A stretch of 64,000 bases of DNA from Oceanomicrobium pacificus (GCF_009833495.1 NZ_WUWG01000003.1:124001-188000); one strand, 5' to 3'. Numbered from the stretch's first letter, positions 1 through 9,056 are shown. The notes: generated by a model not told the origin, from the letters alone. Numbers and translations are program-made.

Positions 1-137
1 AGCCGAAATATTTCGTGACGCGGGAGAATGACGCGGGCGGCTTCGACATTCTGGAGCTTGAAGCGACGGCGCGGCTCAGTTCCGGCGACACGCTGCAGGT
101 CGTGATCGACAGCGGCTTCGACACGCCGGCGAACTGA
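1..137 (+). CDS. 3' end of an unidentified protein
   Basis: An open frame enters the window at its left edge and ends with TGA at 135-137, giving 44 readable residues (reading from base 3). The residues are mixed polar and acidic, with a beta-rich look and no recognisable motif. The stop lies 16 bases before the downstream GT4 gene on the same strand, so it probably belongs to the same polysaccharide operon. The family cannot be named from this fragment. Confidence 0.6.
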   Translation, partial: PKYFVTRENDAGGFDILELEATARLSSGDTLQVVIDSGFDTPAN

Positions 138-153
138 CGGCGCGGGTCCGGAG

Positions 154-1359
154 ATGGCACCGATCAAAATCCTCTACCCATTCGTGGGCGGCGACACGTT
201 TGGCGGCAGCCATGTGTCCGCGTTGCAGATGATCCGCGCGCTCGACCGGGACCGGTTCGATCCGCATATCCTTCTGCATCACGACGCGGGTGCGGTCGGG
301 GACCTGATCCGTGACTTCGGATTGGACTTCGAGCTTTTGCGCGATGTGCCCATCATGGCACCGCGCTACAGCCGCAAGCCGGGCGACGCGACGCCGTTGA
401 CATTTCTGACGCGGAGCTGGCGCGGCCTGTCCCGCGCGCTTCGGCGGATCGACCCTGACATTGTGCACACGAATGACGGGCGGATGCACAGCAACTGGAT
501 CGGACCGACGAAGGCCCAACGTCGCAAATTCATCTGGCATCACCGGCAGGCGCCGGAGGCCGCCGGTGTGAATTTTGTGGCACCTTTGCTGGCGGACAGG
601 ATTCTCGGGGTGTCGGAATTTTCACGACCGTCCCGGCCCGTGCGAAGCGTCGCAGAGCTATACACCGTCGTGCGCAGCCCGTTCCTGTTCCCCGTCATCC
701 GGCCGGACCGGGCAGCTGAACACAAGGCGCTGACGCAAGAACTGGGTGTTCCGGACGATGCCATCCTTCTAGGATATTTTGGCGAACTGAATGTCCGCAA
801 GCGGCCGCTTGATTTTGTGAAGGCCGTGAAATCGGTTGCGGCGGTGTTTCCCGAGCGGTCTGTTTTGGGCCTCTTCTTCGGGCGGCCCGATGGCACGGAA
901 GCTGCGTGGGACAGGCAGGTTGCGGCGCTGTCGGAATCGCTGGGCCTGGACGACCGGATACACCTGATGGGGTATCGCAGCCCGATCGAGCCCGCGATGG
1001 CGGGCGTGGATGTGATGCTCGTCCCCGCCGTGAGCGAACCGTTCGGGCGGACGCTGATCGAGGCCATGTATCTGGGAACGCCCGTCGTGGCGACAGACCA
1101 TGGCGGCAATCCCGAGGCGATCACGGATGGAGTCAACGGGTTCCTCGTTCCACCCGACGCGCCGGATACGTTCGCTGAGCCCGTGCGCCGGCTCATGAGC
1201 AAGCCGGACCTTCATGCCCGGATCACGGGCAGCGCAATGCGCAGTGCAGAAAGCGGCTATGGATTGACGGATCACGTCCGGTCCGTCAGCCGCGTATATG
1301 AAGCGGTCACAAAACCCGTGCCTCCACACGGAGAAAGCGCCAGCTCATGTCAGATCTGA
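154..1359 (+). CDS. Glycosyltransferase family 4 protein
   Basis: A 401-residue GT-B fold glycosyltransferase, expected to move a sugar from a nucleotide donor onto a growing surface polysaccharide at the cytoplasmic face. The N-terminus (ILYPFVGGDTFGGSH) is the glycine-rich acceptor-domain loop. The C-terminal half has the GT4 donor-site signature around residues 293-312 (SEPFGRTLIEAMYLGTP) followed by GGNPE, which contains the conserved donor-binding acidic residues. The start at 154 fits the family, although the GGAG before it lies unusually close. The gene overlaps the following sulfotransferase by 13 bases, so the two are probably translated together. Donor and acceptor are unknown. Confidence 0.88.
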   Translation: MAPIKILYPFVGGDTFGGSHVSALQMIRALDRDRFDPHILLHHDAGAVGDLIRDFGLDFELLRDVPIMAPRYSRKPGDATPLTFLTRSWRGLSRALRRIDPDIVHTNDGRMHSNWIGPTKAQRRKFIWHHRQAPEAAGVNFVAPLLADRILGVSEFSRPSRPVRSVAELYTVVRSPFLFPVIRPDRAAEHKALTQELGVPDDAILLGYFGELNVRKRPLDFVKAVKSVAAVFPERSVLGLFFGRPDGTEAAWDRQVAALSESLGLDDRIHLMGYRSPIEPAMAGVDVMLVPAVSEPFGRTLIEAMYLGTPVVATDHGGNPEAITDGVNGFLVPPDAPDTFAEPVRRLMSKPDLHARITGSAMRSAESGYGLTDHVRSVSRVYEAVTKPVPPHGESASSCQI

Positions 1360-2207
1360 GGCTCGATTTCCTGATCATCGGCGCCGCGAAATGCGCGACC
1401 ACCTGGCTTCAAAATAGCTTGCAGGCCAACCCTCAGATATTCATGCCCGATCCAGAGATGCACTATTTCAGCCGTGAATATGCGCGCGGTCCGGACTGGT
1501 ATCGCAGTGCATTTCCGGCTGAAAAGGCCGGGCAGATGTTCGGGGAGAAATCGAACAGCTACCTGACCGAGGAAGCGGCTGCTGCCCGGATCGCGGCCGA
1601 TTGCGGCCAGATCCCGATGATTCTGCAATTGCGGGATCCGGTGGCGCGCGCCTATTCCGACTATTGCATGCTCTACCGCCGTGGTTCGGTCGGCCCGAAT
1701 GTGGAGGAATATCTCGACCCGCGTGTCGCTGCGGATGGCCGGTTCCTACAAAATGGGCTCTATGCGCGGCACATCAACCGGTTCCTCGATCTGTTTCCCG
1801 CCCGGTGCTTCCTGTTCCTGCGCTTCGAGGATGTCAGGACGGCCCCGGAAGCCCAGTTGGCCAAGGTCGCCGAGCATATTGGGTTCAAGGGCCATCTGGA
1901 GCCGCCGCTTTCCCAGAAGGTCAAGGACCGGCATGCCGCTCAAATCCCGCCGTCGCTCCGCCCCATATTGGAGCCGTTTCGTCCGGTCCTCCGTCCGGTG
2001 CGCCATACGGCTCTGGTCAAGGGGTTGCGCAATGCCGTCGCGCGGGAGGTCAATTATCCGCCTCTGTCCGCCGATCTTGCCGCGCGGATGGCGGACCATT
2101 TCGCGCCGGACGTGGCCGAATTGGAGCGGTTGAGCGGCCTCGACGTTTCCGAATGGTTGCGCCCGATGGAGCAAGTAAATCGGCGTGAACCCTTGGGCGA
2201 ATCCTAG
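1347..2207 (+). CDS. Sulfotransferase domain protein (PAPS-dependent)
   Basis: A 286-residue cytosolic sulfotransferase, predicted to transfer sulfate from PAPS to a hydroxyl on a sugar or other acceptor. The 5'-phosphosulfate loop is visible at residues 12-21 (GAAKCATTWL). The 3'-phosphate site RDPVARAYSDY lies near residue 95. Both are hallmark elements of bacterial heparan-sulfotransferase-like enzymes. It overlaps the upstream GT4 gene and ends convergently, overlapping the last bases of the HAD gene on the other strand. The context suggests a sulfated polysaccharide. The exact acceptor is not visible. Confidence 0.87.
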   Translation: MSDLRLDFLIIGAAKCATTWLQNSLQANPQIFMPDPEMHYFSREYARGPDWYRSAFPAEKAGQMFGEKSNSYLTEEAAAARIAADCGQIPMILQLRDPVARAYSDYCMLYRRGSVGPNVEEYLDPRVAADGRFLQNGLYARHINRFLDLFPARCFLFLRFEDVRTAPEAQLAKVAEHIGFKGHLEPPLSQKVKDRHAAQIPPSLRPILEPFRPVLRPVRHTALVKGLRNAVAREVNYPPLSADLAARMADHFAPDVAELERLSGLDVSEWLRPMEQVNRREPLGES

Positions 2208-2884
2208 GGCAGTATCGACAGAAGTTCCGGGGCATCGAGACGCGCGACGGTCAGGTCCGCGGCATGCGCCGGCGTGGGCGGGGCGGTATGGTGCAGCCGT
2301 GCGGACCGTTCCACCTGCACCGTTGTCCAGCCCAGACGACGCGGACCTATGAAATCCTTTGCGGGATTGTCGCCGATATAGATGCATGCCTCTCCGGTGA
2401 CGCCAAAATCCGCCTGAAGGTCGGCAAAAGCGGGTGTGTCCGGCTTGAAGTGACCGCCCCGCGAAGGGTCGTTGATATGAACGGTGCTGATCCGTTCCCT
2501 CAGCCCGAGCGCGTCGATCTTGAGGTTCTGCGTGACAAGGCGGCCGTCCGTCACAATGCCCGTCGGGACATGCGCGGGCAAGATGCCCAGCAGATTCTTC
2601 GCGTCAGGGCAGAGCGCGATCTTCGGGCGATGTCCGCGCAGTTCCGCGACCGGATCGATCCCTGCGGCCTCCAAAGCCGGTCCGATGCCGGTCCGGACGA
2701 CGGCCCTGTCGATAGCCGGCGCATTCGGGTCGGCCAGAAAACTGTCGCGACAGGCGGTGCCGAACCCTTCGACCCCGAGCGCCTCGCGGCAGAGCCGCTC
2801 GAGATGGTCGAAGCCGCTCAGGACATGGTCGCGCTCCAGATAGAGCGTGTCGTCAAGGTCGAAGACGACCAGCCGGACCGCCAT
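2204..2884 (-). CDS. HAD-superfamily hydrolase
   Basis: A 226-residue haloacid-dehalogenase-type phosphatase. Motif I FDLDDTLY is at residues 8-15, with the nucleophile Asp and the acid/base Asp. Motif II is the TDG segment, motif III the Lys of KPDTPAF, and motif IV is IGDNPAKD. A helical cap lies between motifs I and II. Its start codon overlaps the stop of the upstream ATP-grasp gene by one base (TGATG), so the pair is translationally coupled. Such HAD/ATP-grasp pairs occur in surface-polysaccharide clusters. The phosphorylated substrate is unknown. Confidence 0.85.
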   Translation of the reverse strand: MAVRLVVFDLDDTLYLERDHVLSGFDHLERLCREALGVEGFGTACRDSFLADPNAPAIDRAVVRTGIGPALEAAGIDPVAELRGHRPKIALCPDAKNLLGILPAHVPTGIVTDGRLVTQNLKIDALGLRERISTVHINDPSRGGHFKPDTPAFADLQADFGVTGEACIYIGDNPAKDFIGPRRLGWTTVQVERSARLHHTAPPTPAHAADLTVARLDAPELLSILP

Positions 2885-3915
2885 CAGACGAAGATTTCGC
2901 TGTCATGGCGGAGCATGCGCACGCCCTCGGTCCAGTCGTCATGCGCGCTCAGCGGGCGGCCTGTGGCATCCTCGATCAGCCATTGCGCGAAGCGCGCCCC
3001 GCAGTGATGCGCCAGCGGATAGCCGCCGCCGAAGCGTGCGTTGATCTCGAAGACCCGCGGGCCTTTGACCGGATCATGGATCAGCTGGTAGCAGACCGTG
3101 CCCCAAAGGCCGGGCAGGGCGTCGACGATCTGCGCAGAGATTGCGTCGATCTCAGGCAGGCGGACAGAAAGACCTTTCTCTACTTCGCCGCCGCGGGTCT
3201 GTTCGCGCAGGTGGGCAAAGCTCGTCCGCAATGTGCCGGCGCGGTCGACAAAGATGGACACGGTATATTCCGGACCGGAGAGCAGATCCTGAAAAATCAG
3301 ATCACCGGCCGGCTTGGCGGCTAGGTCCTCTGGCCCCGCGAGCGTCACGATGCCCTTGCCGGAACTGCCCGAAACCGGTTTGCCGATGACCGGCCAGTCC
3401 ACCGCCGCGCCGCCGTCCGTAAGTGTGTGCCAGTCATAGGTTTCCGGCACGGCGATTCCGGCGGATTTCAGGGCCGCTGCCGTTCGCCTCTTGTCGCGAG
3501 CGATCGCGACCACGTCCGGTGACGAGACATGGACCGCGCAACCGATTTCTTCGAATGCGGACCGCGCCGCGGCATAGGCCGCGAGTTCGGTGTCGATGGT
3601 CGGCACAAGCAAACGGGCACCCTCCGTCCGCGCGACCTCAAGCACGGCCGGAATGAACCCGGGATCATCCGCTCGCGGCACGCGAACGCGCCGGTCGGCG
3701 CTGAGGCAGGCCGTGCTGCGGTCGGGATCAAGGTCGAGCGCCACGATCCGCGGAATGAGCCCCAGGTCCCGCGCCGCGTCCCGCAGGCAGTTCAGCAAGC
3801 CCACCCGACGTCCGGCCGAGGAGAGGATGATTGTCAGTTGATCGCTCAAGTCGATTTGGTCCGCAGGCAATGGGGTGAATGTTGCGACAGCCAGACGCGT
3901 ACCCGACGATGGCAC
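2884..3915 (-). CDS. ATP-grasp domain protein (CarB/PylC-like ligase)
   Basis: A protein of up to 343 residues with an N-terminal Rossmann-like pre-ATP-grasp segment (ILSSAGRRVGLLN) and a central ATP-grasp fold (KPVSGSSGKGIV for the nucleotide lid). A C-terminal metal-binding strand, FEINARFGGGYPLAHHCGA, carries the Glu and Asn that bind Mg. This resembles carbamoyl-phosphate-synthase-like ligases that couple a carboxylate to an amine. The first ~22 residues are atypical; a TTG start at 3849 would put the start just before the conserved strand, so the true start is uncertain. It is coupled to the HAD gene, but the product it makes is unknown. Confidence 0.82.
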   Translation of the reverse strand: MPSSGTRLAVATFTPLPADQIDLSDQLTIILSSAGRRVGLLNCLRDAARDLGLIPRIVALDLDPDRSTACLSADRRVRVPRADDPGFIPAVLEVARTEGARLLVPTIDTELAAYAAARSAFEEIGCAVHVSSPDVVAIARDKRRTAAALKSAGIAVPETYDWHTLTDGGAAVDWPVIGKPVSGSSGKGIVTLAGPEDLAAKPAGDLIFQDLLSGPEYTVSIFVDRAGTLRTSFAHLREQTRGGEVEKGLSVRLPEIDAISAQIVDALPGLWGTVCYQLIHDPVKGPRVFEINARFGGGYPLAHHCGARFAQWLIEDATGRPLSAHDDWTEGVRMLRHDSEIFV

Positions 3916-3933
3916 GCGTTCACTGCCAAGGCA

Positions 3934-4728
3934 CTAAATGTCATACTCAAGCTTTCGCATGGTTGCGGAAGCGATCCGGTTGAACGCAGTGATATCTTCC
4001 TGCGTGAGCTTTGAGGTCCAGCCGCCTTGATTGTTGTAGACAGGCTGCCGCGTCTGCTCGGCGCGTATTGCCATGTTCCCATCCTTTATCCAGTTGTATC
4101 CGGAGCCATCGCTGTGGAGCATAGAGTCCGCGTACGGAACCTCGATGGCCTCGCAAACCTGCCTGACAACATGTTCGGTATCTGAAACCAGACTTTCGTA
4201 GCGGACTATCGCCGAGAATTGCGCATCTGGCCTCGAAACCATAGCCTCATTGTCGGTTACCCATCTTTTGATCGCGAAGTCCCGGTCCACACCGCGCTTT
4301 AGAAAAGAAGCAAGCACGTCCCTCCCATCTCTGGTGATTGCAACAAAGCGTGCATTTGGGACGACCCGAAGAATGCGATCTATCGCATGGACATGCTTGG
4401 GCGTCTTCTCCACGAAACCTGAAAAACCACCTTGGCGCGCGAGATTCGCCCAAGCACGGGTAACCTCTTTCGCGGTTCGCAAGTTCTTGCTTGGAAAGAA
4501 GAGGCCGCTTTCGTACCCGATATGCATGAGGTCCGGACAACGGCCGAGGATCGTGGCAAGCAACGATGTTCCACTATGCCCACAACCGACGACGAAAACC
4601 GGTTTCAAGTCAGAGAAATCGAGCGGCTGAAAACCAAAGTCGTTGATCAAATTCAAAGTTTGCAGGCCCTTGATGCGCAGTTGTTCTGGCAGACTTGCGG
4701 GTCTGACGAGATCAAATTTGCTTGCCAT
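3934..4728 (-). CDS. Sulfotransferase family protein
   Basis: A 264-residue sulfotransferase of a different subfamily from the one at 1347-2207. The PAPS-binding loop VGCGHSGTSLL is at about residues 47-58. The 3'-phosphate binding segment AITRDGRDVLASF lies around residue 130, with the expected Arg and a downstream Ser. The DNA is visibly less G+C-rich than its neighbours, which suggests recent acquisition. It has the same orientation as the ATP-grasp/HAD pair and lies 18 bases upstream of it. The acceptor is unknown, and a role in polysaccharide sulfation is inferred from context. Confidence 0.83.
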   Translation of the reverse strand: MASKFDLVRPASLPEQLRIKGLQTLNLINDFGFQPLDFSDLKPVFVVGCGHSGTSLLATILGRCPDLMHIGYESGLFFPSKNLRTAKEVTRAWANLARQGGFSGFVEKTPKHVHAIDRILRVVPNARFVAITRDGRDVLASFLKRGVDRDFAIKRWVTDNEAMVSRPDAQFSAIVRYESLVSDTEHVVRQVCEAIEVPYADSMLHSDGSGYNWIKDGNMAIRAEQTRQPVYNNQGGWTSKLTQEDITAFNRIASATMRKLEYDI

Positions 4729-5023
4729 GCATTCGACTCCGCTCTTTTGCCGCTCTGATGAGATCGTGCTTCAGGAAAACAGGCGTACCTGCGCGCCTGT
4801 CAGCCACCATCCAACGCAACATCATCGCCGAATGTTTCGCCCCATCAGGTCCATTGCAACGAATATCTTGCCGCTGCGTGGGGATTCTCACTGCAAGGGG
4901 CGGGCCATAAAGTGATTTGTTGGCGGACCGGGCTATGCCATGATCGGGCAGCCCGAGAGGGACCGGCCGTGTGTGGGGTCGGGCGGCCACCCAGTGGCCC
5001 GGATGCGTTACGAGGGGTGTGCG
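4729..5023. other. Divergent intergenic region
   Basis: This 295-base gap separates the leftward sulfotransferase from the rightward gtrA gene and must contain promoters for both. I see short open frames but none with a convincing start, ribosome site or motif. No strong sigma-70 hexamers or operator palindromes stand out. Confidence 0.4.
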
Positions 5024-5416
5024 TTGGATCGACGTCGGCAGAACCAGTTTGTCCGTTTTCTCGCGGTTGGGCTTCTCAACACGGCCTTTGGCTACGGCGT
5101 CTATGCGCTTCTCGTCTTCGTCGGGCTGCCCGCGCAGGCTGCGCTGATCGGGCAGTTCGTGGCTGGCGCGACGTGGAACTACTTTACCCATGCGCGGCTT
5201 GTGTTCGGCACGCGCGGCACTGGGCGGATGCCGGCCTATTTCGGCGCCTACCTGCTTGTCTATGCCGTCAATGCGCTGCTGTTGCGGCTTCTCATGGGGC
5301 TGGGGCTCGGCGCGTATCTGGCGCAGGCGCTTCTGCTGCCGGTGACGGTGGTGCTTGCCTTCCTGCTCATATCCCGCGTGCTTGACGGGCCGGACCGGGC
5401 GGCACAGCAGCCGTGA
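5024..5416 (+). CDS. GtrA family membrane protein (lipid-linked sugar flippase)
   Basis: About 130 residues with four hydrophobic segments, starting with NQFVRFLAVGLLNTAFGYG, the typical GtrA opening. The family is thought to flip undecaprenyl-phosphate-linked monosaccharides across the inner membrane. I chose the TTG at 5024 because GAGGGG lies six bases upstream and the GtrA homology begins at once. An ATG at 5003 and one at 4940 are alternatives that add charged, unconserved residues. Its end overlaps the next gene by GTGA, which couples it to the GT-C-like transferase. Confidence 0.87.
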   Translation: MDRRRQNQFVRFLAVGLLNTAFGYGVYALLVFVGLPAQAALIGQFVAGATWNYFTHARLVFGTRGTGRMPAYFGAYLLVYAVNALLLRLLMGLGLGAYLAQALLLPVTVVLAFLLISRVLDGPDRAAQQP

Positions 5417-6984
5417 ACCTGTCGGCGCACGATATCCCGCGGCACACGGGCGCCGACAGCCGGCGCGGCCTTTGGGTCGTCATCGCCTGTGCGGCGGTCC
5501 TGCTTTTGCTGATCCTCTTGCGGATGGTCGGCTACGGGCTCAGCCGCGACGAGATGATGTATGCGAGCGCCGCGCGGCTTCTGGAAACCGGCGCGCCCTA
5601 TGCGGATTTCTTCTACAATCACGTGCCTTACTCGGCCTATTACTTTCGGCTGTTCGACCTCGCATTCGCAGAAAACTACCTTCTCCTCTCCGCCCGTTTG
5701 GCGGTCTTTGTCGCGTGGATTGTCTTTGCCGCGAGCGTCGGCTGGTTTGCCTGGGTGCGGACCGGATCCGCGCTGTTCACCGGCTTTGCGCTGGCCGCGG
5801 TCCTTTGCAATGACCTGCTCCTGTCCGTGCCGGGCATGGTGGCGTCGAACAACCTGTTGCCCCTGCCGCTGGTTTTTCTGGGCTATACGCTCTTCATCTG
5901 CGGCACGCAAAGCGCGCCGAAAACTTTGCTTCTGCTCCTGAGCGGCCTCTGCCTGTCTTTGGCCACCGGCACGAAGATCAGCGCCGTGGTTTTCGTGCCG
6001 CCTGTTGCAGTGGCCGCCTTCTTCCTGCCCTCCGCGGCCGCGATGCGGGACCGGTTGTTGCGGTCTGTGCTGCCGCTTGCGCTGGGCGGGCTCGTCGGCG
6101 GCGCGCCGTTCCTGTGGCAACTGGCAACCGATCCGGCGACGGTCATGGCGCATGTGGTCGGGTTCCACCGTGGCCCGCATGTCGCCTATTGGGTCGCCAA
6201 CGCGACGTCCGAGCCGGGGCTGGCACTGTCTCTGGGCGCGCGGTTGCAGCTTGCGTTCCAGATCTGGTTCGGCGGCGCGTTCCTGATCCTCTGGCTGGTG
6301 ACGCTCGGGCTGGGTCTGGCGGGCGTCATGGCAGGGCGGCGCGTCGTGACGGGCCATGTGCTGACGGCCCTTGCGGCCCTACTCCTTGCGATCGGGATCA
6401 GTCTGACCCCCCATCCGGCCTTCCCGCAATATTTCGTCCCGCCTTTGGTGCCGCTTCTGCTCCTATGTATCCTCTGGGCTGGCGCGGTTGCCGACGATCT
6501 GGACCGGATGGCACCCTTCCTGTTGGCTGGAAGCCTGGCCCTGCTCCTGTTGGCCGCTCCAAGGCTGGCGAGCGGCGCGCGAACCCTGATGGCACCTGCT
6601 GAGACCGTCTCGGCGAAATCGGCGCGTGCGGGAGCGGCCCTCGCGGAGGCTGTCACCGCCAGCGGTCCCGTCGCGACGTTCCTGCCCGTCTATGCGCTCG
6701 AAGGTGGGTTGCCGGTCTATCCCGAACTTGCGACAGGCCAGTTCGCTTACCGGATCGTGCCCCATACCGCGCCTGACCTGCTCTCGCACTATGTGGCCTT
6801 CGGACCCGGCGAGGTTGCCGCCCGTTTTGATGCCGAACCGCCTGCCGCGCTGCTTCTGGGGTTCGAACCTGAACTCGAAGCGCCCATGGTCGCGTGGGCA
6901 AAGGCCAATGGGTACGAGGCCGAGCCATTTCCGCTCGCGGACAATCGCTACGGACGCGCGATGCTTTGGCTCGCGCCTCCGTGA
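5413..6984 (+). CDS. GT-C fold membrane glycosyltransferase (ArnT/GT39-like)
   Basis: A 523-residue polytopic inner-membrane protein with about ten hydrophobic helices. The first periplasmic loop carries the catalytic-type acidic pair in LSRDEMMYASAARLLE (Asp46-Glu47), followed by a tyrosine-rich loop (FFYNHVPYSAYYF). This arrangement is typical of polyprenyl-phosphate-sugar-dependent transferases. The start is GTG inside the stop of gtrA. Next to gtrA and with a GtrB-like gene downstream, it is the likely periplasmic transferase that places the flipped sugar on a glycan or lipid A. Family assignment is good; the acceptor is unknown. Confidence 0.8.
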   Translation: MNLSAHDIPRHTGADSRRGLWVVIACAAVLLLLILLRMVGYGLSRDEMMYASAARLLETGAPYADFFYNHVPYSAYYFRLFDLAFAENYLLLSARLAVFVAWIVFAASVGWFAWVRTGSALFTGFALAAVLCNDLLLSVPGMVASNNLLPLPLVFLGYTLFICGTQSAPKTLLLLLSGLCLSLATGTKISAVVFVPPVAVAAFFLPSAAAMRDRLLRSVLPLALGGLVGGAPFLWQLATDPATVMAHVVGFHRGPHVAYWVANATSEPGLALSLGARLQLAFQIWFGGAFLILWLVTLGLGLAGVMAGRRVVTGHVLTALAALLLAIGISLTPHPAFPQYFVPPLVPLLLLCILWAGAVADDLDRMAPFLLAGSLALLLLAAPRLASGARTLMAPAETVSAKSARAGAALAEAVTASGPVATFLPVYALEGGLPVYPELATGQFAYRIVPHTAPDLLSHYVAFGPGEVAARFDAEPPAALLLGFEPELEAPMVAWAKANGYEAEPFPLADNRYGRAMLWLAPP

Positions 6985-7007
6985 GCGGAGCATCGCGGCC
7001 CAAGAGG

Positions 7008-7035
7008 TTGTAAAAAATTCCGATTCCGGCATAGT
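7008..7035 (+). promoter_or_regulatory. Possible sigma-70-like promoter for the CDP-sugar operon
   Basis: TTGTAA and CATAGT are separated by 16 bases in the 101-base gap before rfbF, with a G-rich ribosome site (AAGGGG) eight bases before the rfbF start. The match is partial, so this is a suggestion only. Confidence 0.3.
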
Positions 7036-7085
7036 CGGATCGGTTACAGTGTATCGAGTTTTCTGAGTTGCAAGGGGTGTGATCC

Positions 7086-7895
7086 ATGCAAATCGTCTTG
7101 CTTGCCGGTGGCCTCGGTTCCCGATTGGCCGAAGAAACCACACGAATTCCGAAACCGATGGTGGAGGTCGCGGGGCGTCCGGTCATCGTCCGTGTGATGG
7201 ATATCTATTCCCATTTCGGGCACCGGAACTTCCTTGTGGCCGCGGGCTACAAATCCGTGCTGCTGAAACAGTTCTTTCTCAACTTCCACCTCGCCTCCAA
7301 TGACGTGACCGTGGATGTCGGCACCGGCGATGCGCGGTTCACGGATGCAGGTGCTGCAGATTGGGAAGTGTCGATCGTGGATACCGGTGCGACCGCGATG
7401 ACCGGCGGGCGGCTTTTGCGCCTGCGCGACTGGCTCGACGGCGGCACATTCATGGTGACCTATTCCGACGGGCTGGGAAACATTGACATCGACGCGCTAC
7501 TGGCCTTCCACAAATCGCATGGCAAGCTCGCGACCGTGACGGCGGTGCAGCCGCCCGCGCGGTTCGGCAATCTCGAACTGGACGGCGATCAGGTATCGGC
7601 CTTCACCGAGAAGGTGCGGCGGCATGAAACCTGGATCAACGGCGGCTATTTCGTCTTCGAGCCGGGCGTACTCGACTATATTGACGGCGACAGCCAGCCG
7701 CTCGAACAGGAGCCTCTGACCCGTATCGCCGAAGACGGCCAGCTGATGGCCTACAAGCATCACGGGTTCTGGCATCCGATGGACACGGTGCGCGACCGCG
7801 ATTTCCTGGCCAAACAGTGCGACCGCACGCCGCCGCCCTGGCTCGACTTCGATGCAGGCGCGGAAGCGGCGCGGGCCGCGAGCACGACCTGGTAG
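7086..7895 (+). CDS. rfbF: Glucose-1-phosphate cytidylyltransferase
   Basis: A 269-residue nucleotidyltransferase that makes CDP-glucose from CTP and glucose-1-phosphate, the first committed step to CDP-activated deoxysugars. The nucleotide-binding loop LLAGGLGSRLAEET is at residues 5-18, followed by PKPMVEV. The mid-protein YSDGLGNIDI contains the metal-binding Asp, and the INGGYFVFEPGV segment is typical of this family rather than of RmlA. The gene is followed after only six bases by the 4,6-dehydratase, as in known rfbFG/ddhAB clusters. Confidence 0.93.
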   Translation: MQIVLLAGGLGSRLAEETTRIPKPMVEVAGRPVIVRVMDIYSHFGHRNFLVAAGYKSVLLKQFFLNFHLASNDVTVDVGTGDARFTDAGAADWEVSIVDTGATAMTGGRLLRLRDWLDGGTFMVTYSDGLGNIDIDALLAFHKSHGKLATVTAVQPPARFGNLELDGDQVSAFTEKVRRHETWINGGYFVFEPGVLDYIDGDSQPLEQEPLTRIAEDGQLMAYKHHGFWHPMDTVRDRDFLAKQCDRTPPPWLDFDAGAEAARAASTTW

Positions 7896-7901
7896 GCCCG
7901 G

Positions 7902-9005
7902 ATGGCAGCTCCCACCCCCTTTGACGGCGCATTTGCCGGGCGCCACGTGCTCCTGACCGGCCAGACCGGTTTCAAGGGCGGCTGGCTGGCGGCGTGGCTG
8001 GTGCGTCTGGGCGCGCAAGTCACCGCTGTGGCGCTGCCGCCGGAGGATGGGCCGGGCTACTATCGCGACACGGGGATCGAGGCGCGGATCGACAGCCGGT
8101 TTGCCGATATCAACGACCGGGCGGCGCTCGCTGCAACGCTTGACGGCGTCGAGGCGGATCTGGTCATCCATATGGCTGCGCAGGCGCTCGTGCGCGACAG
8201 TTATGCCGATCCGGTCGGCACTTTCATGACGAACGTCATGGGCACGGCGCATGTGTTGGAGGAAGCCCGCAGGATGCCCACGCTCAGGGGCGTTGTCGTG
8301 GTCAGTTCCGACAAATGCTACGAGAACCGCGAATGGGTCTGGGGCTACCGCGAGAACGACCCGATGGGCGGGGCCGACCCTTACAGTGCGAGCAAGGGCT
8401 GTACCGAATTGCTGGCAGCCTCCTGGCGGCGATCGTTTTTCTCCGACTCTGATGGTCCGCGTCTGGCCTCCGCCCGCGCCGGCAATGTGTTTGGCGGCGG
8501 TGACTGGGCGCGCGACCGTCTGATACCAGACATTGTGCGCGCGGCGGCAGCCGGCACGCCCGTCGCGCTGCGCAACCCGGAGTCGAAGCGACCGTGGCAG
8601 CATGTGCTGGAGCCGCTGAGCGGTTATCTGCAATTGTCGGCGGCCCTTCTGGCAGGTGGCGAACGTGCCGACGCGGCCGCGACCGGCTGGAATTTCGGGC
8701 CGGGCCCGGACGCAGTGGTGCCCGTGTCCAAACTGACCGAGGCGATGTGCGCCGCGTGGGGGGCAGGCGCGCCGCAGATCCGTTTTGCCGACGAGACAGA
8801 TGCCCCGCACGAAGCCAAAATCCTGCAACTCGACAGCACCAAGGCCATCACGGAACTCGGCTGGCGCCCGCGACTGACATTGCGCGAGGCGGCCGCGATG
8901 ACGGCCGAATGGTATGCCGCACATGCGGGCGGGCAGGATATGGCTGCCCTCAGTGACCGACAGATTGCCGCCTTTGAAGAGAGAATGACCCACGACCCGA
9001 GATGA
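7902..9005 (+). CDS. rfbG: CDP-glucose 4,6-dehydratase
   Basis: A 367-residue extended SDR that converts CDP-glucose to CDP-4-keto-6-deoxyglucose using bound NAD. The dinucleotide loop is LLTGQTGFKGGWL (residues 17-29), a form specific to this enzyme. The catalytic YxxxK is DPYSASKG near residue 160, preceded by the Ser-rich VVSSDKCYENRE strand. It follows rfbF directly and precedes the PLP enzyme that would use its product. Its length is normal for the family (about 360). Confidence 0.93.
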   Translation: MAAPTPFDGAFAGRHVLLTGQTGFKGGWLAAWLVRLGAQVTAVALPPEDGPGYYRDTGIEARIDSRFADINDRAALAATLDGVEADLVIHMAAQALVRDSYADPVGTFMTNVMGTAHVLEEARRMPTLRGVVVVSSDKCYENREWVWGYRENDPMGGADPYSASKGCTELLAASWRRSFFSDSDGPRLASARAGNVFGGGDWARDRLIPDIVRAAAAGTPVALRNPESKRPWQHVLEPLSGYLQLSAALLAGGERADAAATGWNFGPGPDAVVPVSKLTEAMCAAWGAGAPQIRFADETDAPHEAKILQLDSTKAITELGWRPRLTLREAAAMTAEWYAAHAGGQDMAALSDRQIAAFEERMTHDPR

Positions 9006-9056
9006 TCCGAAACCGCCGCGCGGCGAGAGGCCGACGGCGACGAAAAGGAGAAGCAG

